Source: Treponema sp. (lineage in GTDB: Bacteria > Spirochaetota > Spirochaetia > Treponematales > Breznakiellaceae). From it: a DNA stretch of 41,032 nt. The notes under the pieces were generated by a model, which saw nothing but the letters and a program-made list of their open reading frames with translations, searched no databases and was not told the origin of the DNA. The stretch lies in contig JAIRSC010000181.1 in NCBI GenBank assembly GCA_031255645.1, positions 1 to 41,032 of the forward strand. Direction: 5' to 3'. Position 1 is the stretch's first letter. Each line of letters starts with the position of its first letter. Position numbers and translations under genes: made by a program. Below, piece after piece: positions 31,672 to 41,032 of this stretch.

Positions 31672-32659
31672 CCTTTTCCCAGGCGCCCGATACCGCCGAG
31701 GCATAGAGGGCGTCCAGTACGGCCATATTGGCCACCGCGTCGTGTATCGGCGTCGGAGCTTCGCTGTGTTTTTCCGCCACGGCCACGGCAAACGCGTCAA
31801 ATTCCAGCAGATACTGGTCGGCAATCTCGGTTTGTATGGTTCGTTGGCCGATACCGGTGTTTACGTGAACAAAACCGGGATAATCCCCGTACATATTGAA
31901 CGGAACTTCCACGGCAAGCGTACCGGCGGTTCCGATTGCCCTGACCCGCTGCCAGGGAAAAAGCTGAGTTCCCACGGTAAAGGTGGAGGCCCGGCCGTCT
32001 CCGAAATCAAGAATCGCGGACGCGTAAATGTCGGTTTTAAAAACCGGATCCCGCTTGAGGGTGCATACGACCCGTTCCGGCTCGGCTTCCATAAGAAGCC
32101 GGGCTGTCGACACGGTATAACAGCCGATATCGTAAAGGCCGCCGCCGCCGGTTTCGACCCTGTTGCGGATATTGGCGCCGTCTTTAAGGTCGTAGGAAAA
32201 AATGCCGGCTGTACTCATCACTTTGCCCAATTCCCCGCACTTTACGATTTCCGCGGCGGTTACCCACTGGGGATGAAGGCGGTACATAAAGGCTTCCATA
32301 ACAAGGATCCCCTTTTTCCGGCAGTATTCGGCGGCTTCAACGGCCTCTTTCGCGTTAAGGCCGATGGGTTTTTCACACAGAATCGGCTTTCCCGCGTCGG
32401 CGGCTTTTTTGATGTATTCCAGATGCAGATTGTTTGGCAGGGGGCAGTACACAAAATCAATATCGGGATCGGCCAAAAGCGCCTCGTAGGAACCGTAGGC
32501 CTTCCGGAAACCCCATTTTTCGGCGTAAGCTTTGGCTTTTTCCGGATTCCGGGAAGCAACGCCGTAGGGTTCGACCAGTAAAGACGACTTGATTGGATTT
32601 GAAATCCGCAGACTGTAATGTTCCGCGCAGCCCAAAACGCCAAAACGCAGTTTGTTCAT
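31658..32659 (-). CDS. Gfo/Idh/MocA-family oxidoreductase
   Basis: 333 aa NAD(P)-dependent dehydrogenase. The Rossmann N-terminus is RFGVLGCAEH (residues 4-13, a variant of G-x-G-x-x-G), with the family lysine in CEKPIGL near residue 95, followed by MEAFMYRLHPQW. The C-terminal alpha/beta domain includes GGGGLYDIGCYTVSTARLL with the conserved D-x-G-x-Y/H pattern. The subfamily resembles dihydrodiol or glucose-fructose oxidoreductase-like enzymes acting on sugars or cyclitols. Substrate is unknown. SD GGGAGG lies 5 bases before the ATG. RNase HI overlaps its 3' end. Confidence 0.92.
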   Translation of the reverse strand: MNKLRFGVLGCAEHYSLRISNPIKSSLLVEPYGVASRNPEKAKAYAEKWGFRKAYGSYEALLADPDIDFVYCPLPNNLHLEYIKKAADAGKPILCEKPIGLNAKEAVEAAEYCRKKGILVMEAFMYRLHPQWVTAAEIVKCGELGKVMSTAGIFSYDLKDGANIRNRVETGGGGLYDIGCYTVSTARLLMEAEPERVVCTLKRDPVFKTDIYASAILDFGDGRASTFTVGTQLFPWQRVRAIGTAGTLAVEVPFNMYGDYPGFVHVNTGIGQRTIQTEIADQYLLEFDAFAVAVAEKHSEAPTPIHDAVANMAVLDALYASAVSGAWEKVVRY

Positions 32660-34703
<2,044 letters not shown>

Positions 34704-34741
34704 TTCCCAAGCGGGGTTCATATTCCCGGCTCAAATCTCAA

Positions 34742-34773
34742 ACAAAAAAGGCCGCCGAAAGGCGGCTTTTTTT
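34742..34773 (+). terminator. intrinsic terminator of groEL
   Basis: Stem GCCGCC / GGCGGC with a GAAA tetraloop (34751-34766), preceded by an A-run and followed by seven T residues. It is the clearest rho-independent terminator in the window. Confidence 0.92.
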
Positions 34774-34791
34774 CATAAGGGCGGCGGTTTC

Positions 34792-34820
34792 TTGACAGAC
34801 ATTCCCTGAAAGCCTAAATT
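34792..34820 (+). promoter_or_regulatory. promoter of ferritin gene
   Basis: TTGACA (34792-34797), 17 bases, TAAATT (34815-34820). Start near 34827, leader about 58 bases ending with GAGGAG before the ATG. No clear Fur palindrome overlaps it. Confidence 0.72.
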
Positions 34821-34884
34821 TAAATTCGGTAACATTTTGCGTTAATATCCGCGGCAGCCCAAGTCGTACAATGAGGAGAACAGT

Positions 34885-35403
34885 ATGATAAAAGAATCCC
34901 TGGTAAAAACCTTAAGCGATCAGGTAAACGCTGAATACTATTCGGCGTATCTTTATCTTGCCATGTCGGCCCATGCGGACCGGGCCGGCTTCAAGGGTAT
35001 TGCCAACTGGCTTTTTGTCCAGGCCCGGGAAGAAATGGCCCACGGGACCCACATGTATCAGCATATTCTTGAACGGGGCGGAACCCCCGTTTTTGCGGAC
35101 ATCAAAGTACCCCCGGCTTCGTTTGGGAATATAAAAGAAGTCTTTGAAAAAGTTCTGTCCCACGAACGCATGGTAACGGAACGGATCCACAAGATTGCCA
35201 CGCTGGCCCAGCAGGAACAGGATCACGCGACCTACGCGTTTATTACATGGTATGTCAACGAACAGGTGGAAGAAGAAGTCGCCGCCGAAGAGCTTGTCGC
35301 CAAGGCTTCGCTCGTCGCCGATAATCCGGGGCTGCTCTACAACCTGGACACCGCCCTGGCCGCGCGGACTTTTATCGATCCTTTTGCCGGAAACGCCGGT
35401 TAA
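34885..35403 (+). CDS. bacterial non-haem ferritin
   Basis: 172 aa, standard length for FtnA-type ferritin that oxidises and stores iron in a 24-mer shell. Ferroxidase ligands are seen at Glu17 (NAEYYSAYLYLAM), Glu50 and His53 (REEMAHGTHM), with further acidic residues in SHERMVTERIHK and NEQVEEEV. No haem-binding Met of bacterioferritin was identified at the expected place, which favours ferritin. SD GAGGAG precedes the ATG. It is convergent with the ATL gene and separated from it by a shared hairpin. Confidence 0.95.
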   Translation: MIKESLVKTLSDQVNAEYYSAYLYLAMSAHADRAGFKGIANWLFVQAREEMAHGTHMYQHILERGGTPVFADIKVPPASFGNIKEVFEKVLSHERMVTERIHKIATLAQQEQDHATYAFITWYVNEQVEEEVAAEELVAKASLVADNPGLLYNLDTALAARTFIDPFAGNAG

Positions 35404-35408
35404 TATCC

Positions 35409-35427
35409 CGGCGGCAGCGAGCCGCCG
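35409..35427. terminator. hairpin between convergent ferritin and ATL genes
   Basis: CGGCGGC / GCCGCCG, 7-bp perfect stem with a 5-base loop, immediately after the ferritin stop and beside the ATL stop. The following plus-strand text has only a short T-run, so it could serve both genes weakly. Confidence 0.6.
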
Positions 35428-35430
35428 CGG

Positions 35431-35748
35431 TTAGGTTTTCGGAACGCGCGCGGAACCGTACTTTGCCATATTGATTTTCCCCGCCTTTGACACGGCGACC
35501 CCTTCGGCGCGGAGCAGGGCCGCCTGTAAATCCCCGCCCTGGTCCGGCGGCAGAGCGATGGATCCGTCTTTGCGCACAATGCGGTGCCAGGGAAGCTTTT
35601 CCTTTTCCGCCAGCGTATGCAGCGCCCGTACCACCTGACGGGCGCCGTTTGGCAGCCCCGCCCGCCGGGCAATGTCGCCGTAAGCGGAAACGGCGCCCGG
35701 CTTAACGGCGCGGATCGCCTCGACAATGCGCTTTGTAACTTCGGTCAT
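35431..35748 (-). CDS. alkyltransferase-like protein (ATL, MGMT DNA-binding domain)
   Basis: 105 aa, matching the C-terminal DNA-binding domain of O6-alkylguanine-DNA alkyltransferase. The winged-helix region VSAYGDIARRAGLPNGARQVVRAL is intact. The alkyl-acceptor motif PCHR reads PWHR, with Trp54 in place of the reactive cysteine, so the protein cannot accept alkyl groups. ATL proteins bind O6-alkylguanine and direct it to nucleotide excision repair. SD is AAGG before ATG 35748. Confidence 0.92.
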   Translation of the reverse strand: MTEVTKRIVEAIRAVKPGAVSAYGDIARRAGLPNGARQVVRALHTLAEKEKLPWHRIVRKDGSIALPPDQGGDLQAALLRAEGVAVSKAGKINMAKYGSARVPKT

Positions 35749-35877
35749 TTTTTACCTTCGCGGAAAATTCCGGTACTTCCGAATACTATATCCGTAAACC
35801 GTCATGTATCACAGTCCGGACAGAAACCGCTTTTCCCGGAGCCGGAAATATGGCATATTTAAAACAAGGAGTCGAAA

Positions 35878-36474
35878 ATGGGGACAACGCAGGCGGCGCC
35901 GGACTGGAAAGATACCGCGGACAGCATTTGGGCGATACTTAGGGAAAATGCCCAGGGTCTCAAGGAACTGAAAGAAAGCCAGAAGGCGACCGACGAACAG
36001 ATGAAGGCGACCGACAAACAGATGAAGGCGACCGACAAGCGGCTCGGGGAACTTACCAACCGTTTTGGCGACATGGTTGAATATATGGTCATGCCGAACC
36101 TTGTGGCGAAATTTGAGGAACTGCGGTTTACCTTTACGAAGGCAAACCGTACGGAAATCAGGGACAGGGAACACGCGATTTTCACGGAAGTTGACGCCCT
36201 TTTGGAAAACGGCGACAAGGTAATGGCGGTCGAAATAAAGACCAAGCCCAGCATTGACGATATAAACGACCATATTGAGCGTATGGTAAAACTGCGGAAA
36301 TACGCTGATTTACACAATGACAGGCGGATATATCTGGGCGCTGTCGCGGGGGTGGTTTTCAGCGACAGCGAAAAAACCTATGCCCTGAAAAAAGGCTTTT
36401 ATGTGATTGAGCCTTCCGGCGACACCTTCAATATTATCGAACCGAAAGGCGATTATCACCCCCATGAATGGTGA
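35878..36474 (+). CDS. coiled-coil protein with PD-(D/E)XK nuclease-like domain (paralogue 2)
   Basis: 198 aa, paralogue of the protein at 9111-9767. It shares the LG-E-L-x-NRFG-x-x-x-E block after the coiled coil, the FTEVDALLENGDKVMAVEIK core (Asp106, Glu119, Lys121 of a PD-(D/E)XK motif) and the C-terminus KKGFYVIEPSGDTFNI. Its coiled coil is shorter: about three ATDKQMK-type heptads (residues 37-57) against six in paralogue 1. AAGGAG lies six bases before the ATG. It stands alone between the divergent ATL gene and purB. Function is unknown; an intact active-site set suggests it may be a nuclease. Confidence 0.85.
   Translation: MGTTQAAPDWKDTADSIWAILRENAQGLKELKESQKATDEQMKATDKQMKATDKRLGELTNRFGDMVEYMVMPNLVAKFEELRFTFTKANRTEIRDREHAIFTEVDALLENGDKVMAVEIKTKPSIDDINDHIERMVKLRKYADLHNDRRIYLGAVAGVVFSDSEKTYALKKGFYVIEPSGDTFNIIEPKGDYHPHEW
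35986..36048 (+). repeat. 21-bp tandem repeats encoding heptads in paralogue 2
   Basis: Units encoding ATDEQMK, ATDKQMK and ATDKRLG. The first two differ at a single codon base pair group (gaa to aaa), and the word gcgaccgac begins each unit. Period and position match the repeats in paralogue 1, but the heptad sequence is different, so expansion seems to have happened independently in each gene. Confidence 0.85.
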
Positions 36475-36598
36475 CCGCATAAAGCCGCGGTCTGCCGGGT
36501 GTCCCGCCTCATGAAAAGGCGGCGGGCTCATTTCTACTGAACGGCGACAGCGGCGCGGGAGCACTGGACAAAACCCGCGCGTTGTGTCAAACTCTCGT

Positions 36599-38119
36599 AT
36601 GGAAACCCGCGACATCTTCCGCAATATTTCTCCTGTCGATCATCGTTATTCTGTTTCTGAACGCTCCGTTTTTGACGCCCTTGCCGCCTGGTTATCCGAA
36701 GAAGCATCCATCGCCGCCTGCGTCAGGGCGGAAATCGCCCTGATCATAGCCCATCTCGCAATCCGCGAAACCGAAGGGATCGCGGAGCACGCCGGATCCG
36801 CCGCGGCGCTCCCGGCCCTTTCTCCGGAACTGCGGGCCGCGCTGCACAGGGCCGGCGAATCGGTTTCGGCTTCGGAGGTATACGCCGAGGAAGAAAAAAC
36901 CCGTCACAATATACGGGCCTTGGTCAACACGCTCAAGAAAAAAGTACCCCCGGAACTTGCCCCGTTTGTACACCTTGGGGCGACCAGTGTGGACATTCTG
37001 GACACTTCGCTGGCGTACCGGATGAAAGGCTGCTGCCGGGAGGTAATCCTGCCCGCCCTCCGCCGGCTGGAAACCCTTCTCTGCGACTTCGCCGAACGGG
37101 AAGCCGAAACGCCCCAGGTCGGCCGTACCCACGGCCAGCACGCGGTACCCGTCACCCTGGGTTTCGCCATGGCCGAGTATGTGTCCCGGCTGGGAAAATC
37201 AATCCTGGAAATAGAGCGTCTTTCGGCGGGCCTCAAGGGGAAACTCGCCGGGGCCGTGGGGGCCTACAACGCGACCGCCATGATAGTCCGTGACCCGGAA
37301 GAACTGGAACGGCTCTACCTTGCCGAACTCGGCCTTGAGCCTTCGGAACATTCAACCCAACTGGTCGAGCCGGAGTACCTGCTTCGGCTGCTGTTGGAAT
37401 ACAATACCGCTTTCGGGATCATTGCCAACCTTGCCGACGATCTCCGCAATCTTCAACGAACCGAAATCGGCGAACTCAGGGAAGGCTTTGTCGAGGATCA
37501 GGTCGGATCTTCCACGATGCCCCAAAAACGGAATCCCTGGAATTCGGAGCATGTAAAAAGCCTCTGGAAAGCCTTTATGCCCAGGGTAATGACTTTTTTC
37601 ATGGATCAGATAAGCGAACACCAGCGGGATCTTTCCAATTCCGCGAGCCAGCGTTTTATCGCCGACTACATAGCCGGTTTCTGCCTTGCCGTTCACCGCA
37701 TGACGGGCGTCGTCGAAGGCCTCGCGGCGGACCGGGAAAAGTGTCTTGCGAACCTGCGTTCCGGCGGCGGGGGCATACCCGGCGGGGTGCTTGCCGAACC
37801 GGCCTATATCCTGCTTGCCGGAGCGGGCGTTTCCGACGCCCACGAGCTAATCCGCAAAATTACGCTAAAGGCGGAAAAGGAAGGCCTGTCCTTTTCCCAG
37901 GCTCTTGCCGGCGAAGCGAAACTGCTGGAACGTATCGGCGGACAGCTTCTCGCTCTCGCTCCCGGGGAAGACTCCGCGGCGGGATCGCGGGCGGCAGGCG
38001 ATCCCTCGGCCGCCGCCCTGGACTTTTTCGGCAAACCGGAAACGTACCGCGGCCTCGCGGTAAAAAAAGCGAAAGAACTGGCGGCGAAATACCGCGGGCT
38101 TGCGGGCTGCAGCGACTAA
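36599..38119 (+). CDS. purB: adenylosuccinate lyase
   Basis: 506 aa member of the fumarase/aspartase superfamily. It releases fumarate from adenylosuccinate and SAICAR in purine synthesis. The signature GSSTMPQKRNPWNSEH carries the catalytic-loop serine; HLGATSVDILDT and VGRTHGQHAVPVTLG are the other two conserved blocks. About 30 Ala/Gly/Ser-rich residues near 460-480 look like an insert in the C-terminal domain. ATG 36599 is preferred over an upstream GTG. No SD is visible, and a weak promoter (TGGACA, 17 bases, CAAACT) ends 5 bases before the ATG. guaB follows after 82 bases. Confidence 0.94.
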   Translation: METRDIFRNISPVDHRYSVSERSVFDALAAWLSEEASIAACVRAEIALIIAHLAIRETEGIAEHAGSAAALPALSPELRAALHRAGESVSASEVYAEEEKTRHNIRALVNTLKKKVPPELAPFVHLGATSVDILDTSLAYRMKGCCREVILPALRRLETLLCDFAEREAETPQVGRTHGQHAVPVTLGFAMAEYVSRLGKSILEIERLSAGLKGKLAGAVGAYNATAMIVRDPEELERLYLAELGLEPSEHSTQLVEPEYLLRLLLEYNTAFGIIANLADDLRNLQRTEIGELREGFVEDQVGSSTMPQKRNPWNSEHVKSLWKAFMPRVMTFFMDQISEHQRDLSNSASQRFIADYIAGFCLAVHRMTGVVEGLAADREKCLANLRSGGGGIPGGVLAEPAYILLAGAGVSDAHELIRKITLKAEKEGLSFSQALAGEAKLLERIGGQLLALAPGEDSAAGSRAAGDPSAAALDFFGKPETYRGLAVKKAKELAAKYRGLAGCSD

Positions 38120-38155
38120 AGGGCTTTGCGAAAAACGTTTTTGTAATAAGCATGG

Positions 38156-38185
38156 CTGTGTTTTTTTATGCTGCGTTTTTTTATG
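38156..38185 (+). repeat. tandem 15-bp T-rich repeat before guaB
   Basis: CTGTGTTTTTTTATG (38156-38170) is followed directly by CTGCGTTTTTTTATG (38171-38185), differing at one base. Each unit has a run of seven T residues. It lies 16 bases before the guaB start codon and just upstream of its SD, in the purB-guaB gap. Confidence 0.75.
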
Positions 38186-38201
38186 TTTTATGGAGGAAAA
38201 A

Positions 38202-39638
38202 ATGTTTGAAGAAGCGTTATCCTACGACGACGTACTGCTTTTGCCGGGTTACAGCGACGTACTTCCCAAAGACTGCGACGTGAGCGCCACGCTTTGCCCC
38301 GGCGTAAAGCTCAACGTACCGGTTGTGTCCAGCGCGATGGATACGGTAACCGAAGAAAAGCTTGCCATAGCCATAGCCCTCGAAGGCGGCGCCGGGGTTA
38401 TTCACCGGAACCTAAGCCCGGAAGAACAGGCCCGGCAGACGGCGAATGTCAAGCGCTTTCTCAACTGGGTTATCGATTCGCCGGTAACCGTCGGCGAGGA
38501 CGCCACGGTTAAAGACGTAAAACTTATGATACAACGCTTCAACGTTTCGGGCATGCCGGTACTTAACGTTGACAACCGCCTCACGGGAATCATTACCAAC
38601 CGGGACCTCCGTTTTTGCCGGGACGACACGCTTCGGGTTACCCAGGTGATGACCCGAAACCCCGTCGTCGTCCGGGGAGAGCCGACCACCGGCGAAGCCA
38701 GGGAAAAGTTCGACAGGCACCGTATCGAAAAACTTCCCGTGGTCGACGAGGAAGGCCGCCTGACCGGCCTTATCACGGTGAAAGACATGGAAAAGCACGA
38801 CCTGTTCCCGAAAGCGGCCACCGACAAAAGCGGCAGGCTTATCGTCGGGGCGGCGGTTTCTCCCCAGGATGTAATGACCAGAATGCCCCTTTTAAAACAG
38901 GCAAAGGTCGATTTTGTCGTTCTCGACACCGCCCACGGCGATACGAAAAACGTTATGGACGCCGTCGCCGAAATCAAGAAAAAATTCGCCGTTCCCGTTA
39001 TCGGGGGAAACGTGGCCCGCAAAGACGGAGTCCGCAGGCTTATCGAAGCCGGGGCCGACGCCGTCAAAATCGGTATCGGGCCCGGTTCTATCTGTACTAC
39101 CCGTATCGTGGCCGGTATCGGGGTGCCTCAGTTCAGCGCGGTCTGGGACTGCGCCGAAGAAGCGTCAAAGCATGACGTCCCGCTAATCGCCGACGGAGGA
39201 ATCAAATTTTCGGGCGACATTGCCAAAGCTATCGGCGCCGGGGCCGACGCGGTGATGATAGGAAGCCTCTTCGCGGGACTCAAAGAAGCGCCGGGAAAGG
39301 AAATCCTTTTTGACGGCAGAATTTACAAGGAATACCGCGGCATGGGCAGCCTGGGGGCCATTAACGACGGCTCCGGAGACCGGTACCAGATAGGTAAAGA
39401 CGAAACGCCGGTTCCCGAAGGAATAGAAGGCAGGGTCCCTTACAAAGGTGAATTAAAAAATTACCTTTTCCAGCTTGTGTCCGGCCTCCGCAAGGGCATG
39501 GGTTACTGCGGATGTAAAACCATCGGCGAGCTGAAAAAATACCGGAAATTTGTCAGAATCACTTCGGCGGGATGGCGGGAAAGCCACGCCCATGACGTCG
39601 CGATTACCCAGGAGTCGCCAAACTACAGCCGCGGTTAG
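38202..39638 (+). CDS. guaB: inosine-5'-monophosphate dehydrogenase
   Basis: 478 aa, converts IMP to XMP in guanine nucleotide synthesis. The TIM barrel carries the catalytic Cys298 in [11 protein letters not shown] and the flap [10 protein letters not shown]. Two CBS motifs lie between about residues 90 and 205 ([20 protein letters not shown] and [20 protein letters not shown]). GGAGG precedes ATG 38202; a second in-frame ATG 12 bases upstream overlaps the SD and is less likely. Together with purB it covers both branches from IMP. It is convergent with mtnN; no terminator is obvious between them. Confidence 0.97.
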   Translation: MFEEALSYDDVLLLPGYSDVLPKDCDVSATLCPGVKLNVPVVSSAMDTVTEEKLAIAIALEGGAGVIHRNLSPEEQARQTANVKRFLNWVIDSPVTVGEDATVKDVKLMIQRFNVSGMPVLNVDNRLTGIITNRDLRFCRDDTLRVTQVMTRNPVVVRGEPTTGEAREKFDRHRIEKLPVVDEEGRLTGLITVKDMEKHDLFPKAATDKSGRLIVGAAVSPQDVMTRMPLLKQAKVDFVVLDTAHGDTKNVMDAVAEIKKKFAVPVIGGNVARKDGVRRLIEAGADAVKIGIGPGSICTTRIVAGIGVPQFSAVWDCAEEASKHDVPLIADGGIKFSGDIAKAIGAGADAVMIGSLFAGLKEAPGKEILFDGRIYKEYRGMGSLGAINDGSGDRYQIGKDETPVPEGIEGRVPYKGELKNYLFQLVSGLRKGMGYCGCKTIGELKKYRKFVRITSAGWRESHAHDVAITQESPNYSRG

Positions 39639-39656
39639 TGTTCCACCAAAAAACAG

Positions 39657-40385
39657 CTATGAATTACCGGGAACGGGAAGCTCCCTAACTATCCGGCTGA
39701 CAATCCGTGAAGAGTGTTTCGACGCTACGGGAAGGAATTCCTCAAACGCGGCGGGAGACTCTTTTCCGGCGACATCCGAAATGGAACGGATAATGACGGC
39801 GGGTATCCCAAGAAGCAGGCAGGTATGGGCAATGGCCGCGCCTTCCATTTCGACCGCCAGTATATCGGGAAAAAGCCGCCGGGCCGCCTTTATCCGCTCA
39901 TCCTGATGCATAAAAACATCCCCCGAGCCGACAATGCCGCGGCGGTAGTTGAAATTTTCGGGAAGAAGCGCTTCCGCTTTAAGCGCCTTAACCGCTTTTT
40001 CGGCGGCGTCAATAAGTTTTTCCGGCGCCCTGAAAATCGCGGGTTGTCCCGGAACCTGACCGGGTTTGTAGTTAAAACCCGTTACATCCACATCATGATA
40101 CATAAGACCCTCGGCGATTACGGCGTCGCCGATATTGAGGGAAGTATCTATGCCGCCGGCGGAACCGGAGTTGATCACCAGAGAGGGTTTGTAATTGTGA
40201 ATCAAAAGGGCGCAGCCTACGGCGGCGTTTACCTTGCCGATACCGCAGCGAAGAAGCGCCACGGGTTTTCCCTCAAGGACGCCGGAAAAAAATTCGAAGC
40301 CCCCTTCGGTCACGCTCTCCGTATGTTCCATTGACGCGCGAAGCAGAACGACCTCTTCTTCCATCGCGCCTATCAAGCCAATCAT
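39657..40385 (-). CDS. mtnN: 5'-methylthioadenosine/S-adenosylhomocysteine nucleosidase
   Basis: 242 aa. Cleaves adenine from MTA and SAH in methionine salvage and methyl-cycle recycling. Conserved residues include Glu11 in GAMEEEV, the GIGKVNAA block, VEMEGAAIAH with Glu179 and Glu181, and catalytic Asp204 in RSISDVAGKES. No SD precedes the ATG. A weak promoter candidate TTGCAC (40415-40420), 17 bases, TAGTCT (40392-40397) places the start site at the ATG. It is divergent from the radical SAM gene, separated by 45 bases. Confidence 0.95.
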   Translation of the reverse strand: MIGLIGAMEEEVVLLRASMEHTESVTEGGFEFFSGVLEGKPVALLRCGIGKVNAAVGCALLIHNYKPSLVINSGSAGGIDTSLNIGDAVIAEGLMYHDVDVTGFNYKPGQVPGQPAIFRAPEKLIDAAEKAVKALKAEALLPENFNYRRGIVGSGDVFMHQDERIKAARRLFPDILAVEMEGAAIAHTCLLLGIPAVIIRSISDVAGKESPAAFEEFLPVASKHSSRIVSRIVRELPVPGNS

Positions 40386-40430
40386 GTTACAAGACTAGTA
40401 AAAACGGGGTTCCTGTGCAATGGTACGATT

Positions 40431-41032
40431 ATGAGCGATATCGTTCTCGCGGCAATCAACGCCAAATGGATTCATCCGTCCCTGGCCCTGCGGCTGCTCA
40501 AGGCAAACCTTGGCGAATATGAAAGCCGCTGCGAAATCGTCGAGTTTGCCCCGCGTCAAAGCCTTGAAGAAAAGCTTGGTATCCTTGCCGGTTTCAGGCC
40601 GAAGATACTGGGGCTTTCCGTTTCAATCTGGAATCACAAGGCGAGTCTCGAACTGCTTGGGGCGCTGCGGGAACCCGGAAAAAACAATCCCAGCAGGGGC
40701 CTCCCAACGGAGGAACCAGGCGGCCCCGGCCCGCCCGTCGTCGTGCTTGGAGGACCGGAGGTGTCTTGTCTGCCGGAAGAATCCGAAATTATCCGTTACG
40801 CCGATTTTGTGATCCGGGGTGAGGGCGAGGAGGCTTTCGCGGAACTCTGCGGGCGTCTTTTGAACGGGGAAAAACCCCGTTCCCGGTTCATCGACGGCCG
40901 CGCGGCGGATTTGGCCGTCCTAAACCCGGCGTACCGTCTTTATTCTGATGAAGATCTGCGGCGCAAGCTTGTCTATGTGGAAGCCTCAAGGGATTGTCCG
41001 TTTGCCTGCGCGTTCTGCCAGAGCGCGATTAA
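40431..41032 (+). CDS. B12-binding domain radical SAM protein (5' part, truncated by window)
   Basis: 200 codons are visible and the frame is open at the window end. Residues 1-135 form a B12-binding-like Rossmann region: VLAAINAKWIHPSLALRLLK at the N-terminus, ILGLSVSIWNH, VVVLGGPEVSC, and ADFVIRGEGEEAFAEL. The radical SAM cluster motif is CX3CX2C at Cys189, Cys193 and Cys196 (DCPFACAFC). The opening matches the DUF4080-type class of B12-binding radical SAM proteins, whose reactions are not defined. A Gly/Pro-rich insert near residues 85-100 is not typical. No SD precedes the ATG. Confidence 0.88.
   Translation, partial: MSDIVLAAINAKWIHPSLALRLLKANLGEYESRCEIVEFAPRQSLEEKLGILAGFRPKILGLSVSIWNHKASLELLGALREPGKNNPSRGLPTEEPGGPGPPVVVLGGPEVSCLPEESEIIRYADFVIRGEGEEAFAELCGRLLNGEKPRSRFIDGRAADLAVLNPAYRLYSDEDLRRKLVYVEASRDCPFACAFCQSAI

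Overview
The window is a dense, high-GC bacterial chromosome segment with no rRNA, tRNA, CRISPR array, intact transposon or prophage. Gene content points to a spirochaete, most likely a Treponema relative. The evidence is a bacterial V-type ATPase operon ordered G/H-C-I-K-F-E-A-B-(D), groEL without an adjacent groES, a short ParC/GyrA-type topoisomerase, spirochaete-style lipoproteins, and several short-spaced sigma70 promoters. The GC level is higher than that of the best known treponemes, so genus assignment is an inference.

Layout. From 1 to 9.0 kb, minus strand: secG, a ptsN-like EIIA gene and the V-ATPase genes form one tightly packed transcription unit behind a promoter at 9068-9096; only the first bases of a probable subunit D gene are present. 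From 9.1 to 11.9 kb, minus strand: a coiled-coil plus PD-(D/E)XK-like protein of unknown role, then nifU-like and nifS-like Fe-S assembly genes. From 11.9 to 19.8 kb, plus strand: a phosphohexomutase, a ParC-like topoisomerase subunit with a membrane coiled-coil protein, a GH13 glycosidase and an EamA transporter. From 19.8 to 24.2 kb: a NYN-nuclease/cold-shock fusion and a zinc uptake locus (znuA divergent from znuC-znuB) with a Fur/Zur-type operator between the divergent genes. From 24.2 to 32.7 kb, minus strand: M20 peptidase, pdxA, clpC, a LysM protein, a lipoprotein, RNase HI and a Gfo/Idh/MocA oxidoreductase. From 33.0 to 41.0 kb: groEL, ferritin, an alkyltransferase-like protein, a second coiled-coil/PD-(D/E)XK paralogue, purB, guaB, MTA/SAH nucleosidase, and the start of a B12-binding radical SAM gene that runs off the window.

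Most of the genes are housekeeping. The unusual items are a zinc permease fused through an internal lipobox-like segment to a TIGR03943/DUF1980-like domain, the two paralogous nuclease-like proteins with 21-bp in-frame tandem repeats (one bracketed by 21-bp direct repeats and preceded by strong palindromes), a two-copy intergenic hairpin repeat, the NYN-CSD fusion, and several genes whose predicted transcription start coincides with the start codon (leaderless candidates). Promoters were found by eye. The recurring 17-bp spacing makes them credible as a set, but none is experimentally supported here.
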